The translations under genes and the position numbers were made by a program. From Pristionchus mayeri (Eukaryota; Nematoda; Chromadorea; Rhabditida; Neodiplogasteridae), in the NCBI GenBank assembly GCA_036245805.1, contig BTRK01000006.1, forward strand, positions 25,700,365-25,764,364: a DNA stretch of 64,000 nucleotides, in the 5' to 3' direction. A model generated the notes under the pieces. That model did not search any database. It saw only the letters and a program-made list of their open reading frames with translations, and was not told where the DNA came from. Below are positions 57,701-64,000 of the stretch, in pieces (the first letter of the stretch is position 1; every line of letters starts with the position of its first letter).

Positions 57701-60055
57701 TGAAATAGATACATACCCTAATTCGTATGTGGGGAATCAGAATCAAAAATAAAAATCGTATCCTAAAATCGTATACAAGGGAATGGTACGCGCACTCGGT
57801 AAAATTATCGAATTTGGCATATTGGGTGTGCATCTGGACTATCAGTGCATTCGAATGATGTTTTCAAAAAATGCTACTTTTTTCTCTTTGGCTAGAAAAA
57901 TCGATAAATATCTTGTAACGTGTTTCTCTACTTGGCTGTTCTCCTGGTTTATGGAAGCAATAGAGCAGCCAAGGAGCACGGCCTCTGTGGCTCAACAGGT
58001 ATGCGCCTTGCCTACGAAAGTGATCATGCTTTTCGTCGCAAGTTCAATGCCTCCCCTTGACATCTCGTTTTGCCAAGTTATAACTTTTTGTTCCGTTCTT
58101 CATAAACTATGAGATATGGCTGGAAATGATTACGGATAGATTTTTGCCATTTTTTTAAAACCATGCAACAGAGTGAGCAGAGCGATAGTATGATAAATTA
58201 TCAAATTCATAAATATCGATCATGATCAACAAAATGCAATCATTTTATGTAGTACATGCTGCAGAGTGAATATACATGTTTGGTTGAACTTGGCAAAATG
58301 AGATGTCAAGGAGAGGCATTGAACTTGCGACCAAAAGTATGATCACTTTCGTAGGCAAGTCGCATATCTGTTGAGCCACCGAGGCCGTGCTCCTTGGCTG
58401 CTCTATTGCTTCCGTAAACCAGGAGAACAGCCAAGTAGAGAAACACGTTACAAGATATTTATCGATTTTTCTAGCCAAAGAGAAAAAAGTAGCAGATTCG
58501 ATAATTTTACCGAGTGCGCGTAAGAATCAAAAATAAAAATCGTATCCTAAATGGGTTACGAGTGAGATAATTTGCATATTGTACCCTCAAAAATAGTTTT
58601 TCGAGAAGATCTACCTGAAGATGACATTTATGTGTGTTCAGCATAACAGTTGACTTGTATCAGGTTGATTCATAAGTTTGTTACGTTTTCAAGCTTCGAA
58701 TTTTTGAGCTATATCTTGCTTCAGACTTTATCGATTCCCTCTTGGATTTTTGTATGATGTTGGTACATGTGTGCTCTCCATAGCGCACCTAATATCATAC
58801 ATGGCAGACTTACATTACGGAGACTGCAGATTGAAAAATACATAAAACTTGAATATCAATTAGGCATTTTCGAAGTATCGGCACTCTTACCACGATAATG
58901 ATCTCGCCAAAACAAAACTATTTTTGTAAACTGCGATATGTAGGAATTGTAATTTGCTAAGAGCGCCAGATCAGTCAGGAAAAAGCTTGTCAAAAAAGTC
59001 GCGCACCCCATCCTTCTGACCGAAGGTCACACTGGTCTTAATTTTATCAGAAGTGTGATGGCATATTACGTTGATGCTGCCATAAAATAATGAAGATGAT
59101 TGAACGTTCCATTCAGTAGCCCCACTTTTCAAACTCCCAAAGTTGAAAATTGGAGGCCGAAATGGACAATTCTTGACCCATAAGTTTTGTTAGCGAGTTT
59201 GAAATTTCGATTTCAAATGTTTGCTGGAAACGTCAACCCAAACCCATTGAATTCCCTGAATGACAACGATTGTAACGCATTCGTTATATGTTTATGACGG
59301 TTTAAACCGAATACTAAAAAAATTGACAATTTGCCACTTTTTGGAGAAACAGTTTGTATCTACCGAACGAAGTGAAATCAATCCACAGATACGAGAGTTT
59401 TCTAGCACCCCAATCATGCCTCAAATAATGTCAAAGTAGCCCCGAACACAAGTCAAGCATCTTCGTAGAAACTATAAAAATACCTTGTAACGAAACTTAT
59501 GAATCAACCTAATAGCTCTCTGTATTGCGAACCGATTGGGAAAAATCCGCTTGCTGTAGGTCAAAAACTGAGCGAGAAACGTCCTTCCAAAGCGGTAGGT
59601 CATAACTCGGTTCAACATGCAAATTTCGAAAAAACGGAGTGGTTAGACGTTGTCCCCGCCCTCACTTTGGTCAGTCCTACCGGTTTCAGCTAAATCCATG
59701 ACCCGAAATTTTTTTCTGTGGCAAAAGGGTCCAACTTTCCTGCATTTTTACAGGAGATCTGTGATCCTGCCATACCCCCACCCCTCCATTTTTTTCAACT
59801 CACCCGTAATGATTACAGTGTCCTGAGACGGCTTCTGGAGGCTGGAACTTGGGTGTACCTTGAGCATTATCGATCCTATCATCAGACTAGGAGAGAACTA
59901 TGATTGAAATTCCCCTTTCTTTTCTCACTGTGAATGAGCTGAGTTGTTCAGCCACTCCGAAATCGGATATCTTGAGTACTCGACTCCTCGTGAGCAGGAG
60001 ATTCCCAGGTTTGATGTCCTTGTGAACGATTCCCACAGACTGCAGATATTCCAGA
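48760..60055 (-). CDS. par-4: LKB1/STK11 (PAR-4)-type Ser/Thr kinase, C-lobe and tail
   Basis: Exons 60055-59929, 59886-59804, 56754-56699, 56067-55962, 55872-55779, 49094-48988, then probably 48941-48922 and 48872-48760 (stop TAG). Phases agree throughout. LKB1 is the master kinase of AMPK and of polarity kinases, active with STRAD and MO25. Visible marks are catalytic loop [18 protein letters not shown] in [11 protein letters not shown], activation/P+1 segment [15 protein letters not shown] (LKB1-specific FQPPE), then [31 protein letters not shown] and [20 protein letters not shown]. After the kinase, [20 protein letters not shown] matches the conserved LKB1 flanking tail. The N-lobe (Gly loop, VAIK Lys) was not found and presumably lies off the right edge. 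The two last exons are least certain. Introns range from 42 nt to 6.7 kb. Confidence 0.92.
49095..49721. other. left part of the 6.7-kb LKB1 intron
   Basis: CT-rich sequence without a supported exon, and a 16-nt C run near 49537-49553. The open frames here lack splice support. Confidence 0.45.
49722..49958. mobile_element. TTAA-flanked element, family 2 complete copy
   Basis: TTAA then AGTTACCGGACGAGGA, mirrored at the right with TTAA 49955-49958. It shares its first 11 bases (TTAAAGTTACC) with family 1, which suggests one transposase recognises both. Confidence 0.8.
50048..50787. mobile_element. inverted-repeat element, CACGGCCCGTTA ends
   Basis: CACGGCCCGTTAGAG at the left, TTTAACGGGCCGTG at the right. 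The interior is AT-rich with no convincing gene. Confidence 0.55.
51629..52277 (+). CDS. hypothetical open frames, 111 and 121 codons, overlapping
   Basis: Frames 51629-51964 and 51912-52277 are the longest on this strand within the LKB1 intron. The first is Lys/Asp-rich ([12 protein letters not shown]); the second has a direct repeat [13 protein letters not shown]. Neither has a recognisable domain, and neither has a family-typical context. They could be noise. Confidence 0.15.
52935..53000 (+). repeat. single tRNA-like module (f)
   Basis: A box TGGCGCAGTGG (52938-52948, consensus) and B-like GGTTCGGATCC, 25 nt apart. No inverted partner was found nearby. A lone B box, GAGTTCGATTCCCGC, also occurs at ~53571. 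Confidence 0.5.
53190..54181 (+). mobile_element. segment between two CTAG-ended hairpins (Helitron-like 3' ends)
   Basis: TAGCGAGCGGAAGCTCGGCTAG (stem GAGC/GCTC) at ~53201-53222 and a near copy at ~54160-54181 both end CTAG followed by T. Both are preceded by AATNNCACGG. CTRR ends with a terminal hairpin and insertion before T are Helitron traits. No RepHel protein is present. Confidence 0.4.
53760..54095. repeat. degenerate GGTACC-rich minisatellite
   Basis: The palindrome GGTACC (or one-base variants) recurs about every 12-25 nt. The fullest unit is GGTACCAAGTTGGTACC. At least 12 such sites lie in 330 nt. Confidence 0.75.
54416..55665. mobile_element. hairpin-ended, GACA-tailed element containing 125-bp tandem repeats
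   Basis: Begins CTAGCGACCTTCGGTCGCTA and GTGTGATAAGGATA, ends GACAGACAGACG like 33700-34330. Between, at ~54935-55560, about five ~125-bp units repeat (GAATGGTCAAGGTCCGAGGT, AAGCGATTTATGACCAAAAA, GTTGCATAATGATG). Period 125-126 was measured between CACTCTGG at 55053, 55179 and 55304. Confidence 0.6.
56345..56550. repeat. short copy of the 37100-38390 repeat
   Basis: AATAGCTTAGTAAATTGCG, TAAGTGCGACCCATTGATAA and AATTGCAAAAGCTGCGCATT occur in the same order without the inserted foldback. It lies in the 631-nt LKB1 intron. Confidence 0.65.
57985..58385. repeat. inverted pair of tRNA-like modules (pair g)
   Basis: The plus copy has TGGCTCAACAGG (57987-57998) and AGTTCAATGCC (~58041-58051). The inverted copy has the same A box with one change and the same B box. 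This is the best-preserved symmetrical pair; it lies in the LKB1 intron. Confidence 0.7.
58663..59510. mobile_element. non-autonomous mariner-type element
   Basis: TA then TCAGGTTGATTCATAAGTTT at the left. The right end complement reads TTAGGTTGATTCATAAGTTT, followed by TA. The (T)AGGTTG start is typical of mariner ends. No transposase frame remains. Confidence 0.65.
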
Positions 60056-60384
60056 CTGCAAGAATCCAATGAATAACGATATTGAAGGGGTGAGAAATAG
60101 GAAAACAACAAAGCGGAAGAAACGGATCTCGTAATTAGTCAAATTGTCTACACCAGAACGGGGAAGTGAGACAGCTGATAAAAGGTAAATGGACAGGATC
60201 ACAGCTCGCTTGGGAGTCGGCATAGATTTTTAGATAACGACGCATTTCTATCAGTATGTGCACCCAAGTAACTACCGGATCCGGGGGCATGACAAAACTC
60301 AACAGCGCAGAACTCGATTAAAAGTTGGTTTAGCATCTTGGAAGCGCAGATGAAAAGGAATAGTCGTCCCAACGTTAGAATTTG

Positions 60385-60605
60385 CGGCCTAGTGGTCTAA
60401 AGCGCTGCAAATTTCATCAAATGGAATGGTGGGTTCGAATCCCGGCCTCTGCATAACCTTTTGACGAATCTTGTACAATTTTTGTCTACTATCTGGTACT
60501 TCCCTCGAAGCTTGGCAAAAGCTGCTGTACAGGTTGGGATTCGAACCCCATACCTTAGGATCCACTATAGGATTGATCCTATTGTAAGTCCGACGATGGG
60601 GAAGC
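60385..60605. repeat. tRNA-like module with an inverted B-box partner (h)
   Basis: The plus copy has CGGCCTAGTGG (one base off the A-box consensus) and GGTTCGAATCC (exact), with AAAGCGC context as in Leu/Ser tRNAs. On the minus strand at ~60535-60550 a second exact GGTTCGAATCC is present, without a clear A box. Confidence 0.6.
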
Positions 60606-61319
60606 GGTTTTGAGCCTTGCTCAGGTGGGATCAATTAAAAAAGGGCCGGAGGAAATTGAAGTACCCCTTGATGAGTTGTCCAAAGTAGACATGCACCTCT
60701 GGCTCATCCATTCGCTTCGATTCCGTCGAATCCAGAATCTGAATGATGAAATAAACCAGATATCGCAAGGATCACGACTCGAAACTTTTGCACCAACCTG
60801 ATAGATTCAAAAGCACATTTTCTCATCCGTCGCGAGAGCACAGCGGTCATAGCTGTGCAAGGAGCGTGTCGGGGGAGTGCTGTCCGCCGGACAGCACCCC
60901 TCCCCCCCCCCCTCCAACCTACCATGGTCGTGGTGAAAATCGATAAAAGGTCATTGGTAAGTCAAGACTAAGTACCATAACCAATCGATAGTATATTATC
61001 GATTGATACCGTATATGGATAACGTAACCCTCAATTATCGCGAACAAACTTTTTTTATAAAAAGTCAAATTACCATAACCAATCGATAGTACAGTACCCC
61101 CAGATACCGTATATCACTACCGTAACCCCGAATATCGCGAACTGACTTTATTTTAAAAAAGTCTTGATACCGTGCCCGATCGATTATACAGTACCCAAGT
61201 GACTACCGTAACCCGGTTCCTTGGGTCAGATCCAGTTCCTTGGGTCAAACATTTTTCCAAAAAATTGAACATTTTTCTAAAAATCTTAAGTGAATGGTAA
61301 CATGACTCCACAGTTATTA

Positions 61320-62561
61320 TTGGGGTGTCCGTAAAGTTCGTATAATTTTTTGTTTTTATTTTTTATTCAATGCTTTACAATTCTCAGTGACCAATGTATG
61401 CCCCCTTCTTTCTCACTACCTCCCTCCAGCGATTGGGCAGGGTCTCGATTCCTCTCTTCCAGAATGCGGGTTTCTTCGAGACCGCCCAGTTCACGAAAGC
61501 CCTCACAACTTCATCTCGATTCTTGAACTTCTTTCCTTTGCAGAAGTCAGAGAGAGAGCGGAAGCAGTGGTAGTCGCATGCGGAGAGATCCGGGGAATAC
61601 GGTGGATGGGGAATCCTCTCGATCTTCAGTTCGTCCATTTTCTTCTGGGTCATCTTCGCTCGATGTGGGCGAGCATTGTCCATCAGAAGAAGAATTTTGC
61701 CCTGGTTCAGGAGTCTGGGAGGGACTCTGATCGCGACATCTTGCAGTTGTTCAGAGAAGAGGTCGGCATTGATGCTGGTGCCAGGGGCGAGGATCTCCCA
61801 GTAGATGGGACCGAGCACTGAGAAGAAGAAGCAGAGGAGTTCCTTCTTTCCGTGCTCTTCCTTCTTCGGGACGGGCGTGGGCTTCTCATCTGCATCCACC
61901 CATTGCAGTCTCCTCACAGGGTTATCGTACGTGATCCACTTCTCATCTGTAGCGATGATGGAATTGACCCATCGAAGATTGGATCTACGATGGAGTAATT
62001 CCCGACAGAATTGAACACGATTTTTCAGCTGTTCGGGGGAGAGGTCATGGGGAATCACTTGTGGGAGTTTCGGCTTCTTCCCAGATCGATGGAGGATATC
62101 GGACACCGTTGATCTGGGAGTATCAGTATCCTTCTTCAACTCACGCACACTGGCCATGGGCTTGCGCTTCAGTGTGCGGAGAACGAGAGGCTGATCGAGG
62201 AAGGGAGGGCGTCCAGAGCGGGGTTGATCATCGAGACCAAACTCCCCTTTCTTGAAGCGGGAGAACCACTTATAGCAGAAGGGTATGGAGGGGGCGTCAG
62301 CTCCTTCCGACTGGGCCAGGGCAGAGTGGGCCTCCTTCACGGATCGGCCAAGACGGTAGTAATGAAGTAAAACTGCTCGGAGGTAGAGATGGGAGTCCAT
62401 CACAAGAATCAATGTAGCAACTAGGAGACTGATTAAATCCTCTCACTACTCAACGTCAGAATGATGCAACACATTGTTGGCAAACAGATTGCGCGATCAC
62501 AGCATTTGATCGCGAACTGACTTTTTTCCGAAGCATTATACGAACTTTCCGGACACCCCAA
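61320..62561 (-). mobile_element. intact mariner transposon
   Basis: TA target duplications at 61318-61319 and 62562-62563. The ends TTGGGGTGTCCGTAAAGTTC and TTGGGGTGTCCGGAAAGTTC (right end complemented) match for ~27 bp with one mismatch. Total 1,242 bp, a normal mariner length, with the full transposase inside. Confidence 0.95.
61384..62412 (-). CDS. mariner-family transposase, full length
   Basis: 342 codons without interruption (family ~345). It cuts and pastes the flanking element into TA sites. The N-terminus is a double helix-turn-helix for end binding (RSVKEAHSALAQSEG; SVRELKKDTDTPRSTVSDIL). The linker motif VIPHDLSPEQL corresponds to the mariner WVPHEL. Catalytic residues: D156 (ATDEKW), D245 (MDNARPH) and D280 (YSPDLSACDYH); 34 residues separate the last two, the D,D34D signature. 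The second in-frame Met (MDSHLYLR, residue 5) is an equally good start. Its GC-rich codon use contrasts with the AT-rich flanks, which fits recent arrival. Potentially active. Confidence 0.95.
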   Translation of the reverse strand: MILVMDSHLYLRAVLLHYYRLGRSVKEAHSALAQSEGADAPSIPFCYKWFSRFKKGEFGLDDQPRSGRPPFLDQPLVLRTLKRKPMASVRELKKDTDTPRSTVSDILHRSGKKPKLPQVIPHDLSPEQLKNRVQFCRELLHRRSNLRWVNSIIATDEKWITYDNPVRRLQWVDADEKPTPVPKKEEHGKKELLCFFFSVLGPIYWEILAPGTSINADLFSEQLQDVAIRVPPRLLNQGKILLLMDNARPHRAKMTQKKMDELKIERIPHPPYSPDLSACDYHCFRSLSDFCKGKKFKNRDEVVRAFVNWAVSKKPAFWKRGIETLPNRWREVVRKKGAYIGH

Positions 62562-62920
62562 TAGAAATACGATAGGATACTTTGAAATAATTTTAGGATC
62601 GATTTTGGATTTTTAGAAAAATGTTTGACCCAAGGAACTGGATCTGACCCAAGGAACCGGGTTACGGTAGTCACTTGGGTACTGTAGAATCGATTGAGCA
62701 CGGTTTCAGGACTATTTAAAAATAAATTCAGTTCGCGATATTCAATCGATAATGTACTATCGATTGGTTATGGTACTTAGTCTTGACCTACCAATGACCT
62801 TTTATCGATTTCCACCATACATGGTAGGTTGGAGGGGGGGGGGTGCTGCACTCCCCCGACCGTGTCGTGCACAGCTATGGCAGCGGTACACATTTTGACG
62901 GACTGGGTTATGGCATCACA

Positions 62921-64000
62921 ACTTTTCAGTGATTTATCTTTCAGAAGGTTGTTCAGTTGTTCTCTTCGAAAGACTATGAAGAGATTGAATTTATATTGAC
63001 GCATGTTGAATATATAAATAACTGCCGTTCACCACTGCACACCACCTTTGCGATCTCTTTATCGATTTTTCATATTGTGATATGTTATTTTAGATTTTCA
63101 TTTAAGTTATTAGGTTGGTGAGAAAGTAATGTTAGATTTGGAACATCATGTTTGAGCCCGCCTAAAATCCGTTTCGTTAAAGATCTCGTGCTATCTTAAT
63201 AGATTATACTAGGGGTGGACTTGGTCAATATAGGCATATGTTCTAATCGCATGATGCTGTTTGAGTATCCAGAAAATTCAAGTTTTGCCAAATATGAAAA
63301 TTCCACGCGTGCTATTTTATTGGCTCACGTATTTTGAGGGAAAAAATAACCGTACAATATCATATAGTGGGCTGTGAAGCCCAGTGAGAGTTCTTTCGAA
63401 AAATAGGTCTAAGGTCGTTCAGGCCAAAACATAGCATGATTTACACATCATTGAATTCAACCATGGCCAAAGAAACACTTCACTAGTGCTAGTGTTTCCT
63501 GCTTCGAGGAGTATACAGAATGTCATATAGATAAGTGCGCTTCCATTGTACATTATGGTACTACATTTCGAGGAAAAATATTTGAACTCATGCATTTCCT
63601 ACTTCTGGAAAAAATGGATTTTCAGTATTGTTGATAAAAGGTGAAAAATGCCAAATTTTCGATTTTCGGTGTTCCGTGAATGAATACATTTCCTCAAAAG
63701 GGGGATATCCCCTGACTTAGCCCAACCGAATACTGATAGACAAAGAGTAGCTTTACCAGTGAACCACAAAAGTTAAGACATCTCACCAATCCTGGAAACA
63801 GGAAGCCTTGTAATATACGAATTTCGATGCTCAGATTTCATTGAAAGGATGATGAATGCTGCATGTTTTGGTGGAAGTATTGTATGCCCACTTAATTACA
63901 TTTTTAAGTTGATAACGGAAAGTGTTTTTGGTTTTGCAACATTTGAGATCGATACTCTGTTACGTTACGGATACATTGTTACGGATACACCATAAATACC
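62921..64000. other. right edge: mariner-type end and gene-free sequence
   Basis: At 63109 TA is followed by TTAGGTTGGTGAGAAAGTAA, a typical mariner/cecropia-type terminus; its partner would be off the window. No LKB1 N-lobe exon was recognised here. Confidence 0.45.

Larger units (their letters stand above)
56777..59766. mobile_element. 3-kb nested foldback occupying almost all of one LKB1 intron
   Basis: Left end ATCACGGATCTCCTGTAAAA, right end TTTTACAGGAGATCTGTGAT. The arms of ~220 bp (TTAGCTGAAACCGGTAGGAC, GACCTACCGCTTTGGAAGGA) are mirrored at 59510-59700. Inside are a second palindrome (57120-57440 with 57440-57770), tRNA-like pair g and a mariner-type element at 58663-59510. The ends match 15783-17402. 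Confidence 0.75.
60830..62920. mobile_element. foldback element that hosts the mariner
   Basis: The arms AGGTTGG/CCAACCTACCATGG, AAAAGGTCATTGG and CATAACCAATCGATAG are mirrored at 62750-62840. The outer parts (AGCGGTCATAGCTGTGCA, CGGGGGAGTGC) are mirrored at 62845-62890. The mariner at 61320-62561 interrupts it. Confidence 0.7.

Noticed and set aside
60163..60310. Phase-compatible minus-strand frame just upstream of the LKB1 catalytic-loop exon
   Set aside because: It would join in frame, but does not resemble the LKB1 hinge or helix E. Its right part matches repeat text also seen at 61195.
61387..62255. Plus-strand frames across the mariner
   Set aside because: Antisense shadows of the transposase.

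Overview
The window looks like nematode nuclear DNA, possibly from a Caenorhabditis-like relative. It has a minus-strand U6 snRNA sequence whose body matches nematode U6. Introns as short as 40-54 nt sit beside introns of up to 13.7 kb. Candidate spliced-leader acceptors lie at or just upstream of several start codons. All five host genes are on the minus strand, and their exons were assembled by hand with splice phases checked. From right to left they are: the kinase C-lobe and tail of an LKB1/STK11 (PAR-4) kinase (exons 60055 to 48760, N-lobe not found), a complete EB1-type microtubule end-binding protein (45119 to 12759), complete lsm-5 (10986 to 4224), an RNase H1-like protein with an Arg/Ser-rich tail (3259 to 2126), and the 5' end of an MMS19-like gene (1547 to 792, continuing off the left edge).

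Most other sequence is mobile DNA. The large introns of EB1, lsm-5 and LKB1 are built from foldback (inverted-repeat) elements, often nested. Recurrent families are: a ~1 kb palindrome with ends ATATCACGCCTCTCA (five copies); TTAA-flanked elements starting TTAAAGTTACC; a TTAA-flanked foldback in EB1 intron 3; a Tc1/mariner-style foldback of 4.7 kb with TA duplications; ends of the type CACGGATCTCCTGTAAAA; and hairpin-ended Helitron-like elements with a GACA-rich tail. One intact mariner (342-codon D,D34D transposase, TA-flanked) is nested inside a foldback at the right end.

Two observations stand out. First, at least seven foldback elements carry tRNA-like sequence with pol III type-2 A and B boxes, usually as two inverted copies pointing toward each other. 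Each pair resembles a different tRNA. Second, EB1 intron 8 holds a U6 snRNA sequence whose oligo-T end runs directly into a truncated non-LTR reverse-transcriptase C-terminus with a (TA)n tail. This looks like a template-switch retro-chimera.

The host genes do not form one pathway: Fe-S protein assembly (MMS19), R-loop/RNA-DNA hybrid removal (RNase H), mRNA decay/splicing (LSm5), microtubule plus ends (EB1) and polarity/energy signalling (LKB1). Their shared strand and close packing at the left end (EB1 > lsm-5 > RNase H > MMS19) is compatible with polycistronic transcription but does not prove it.
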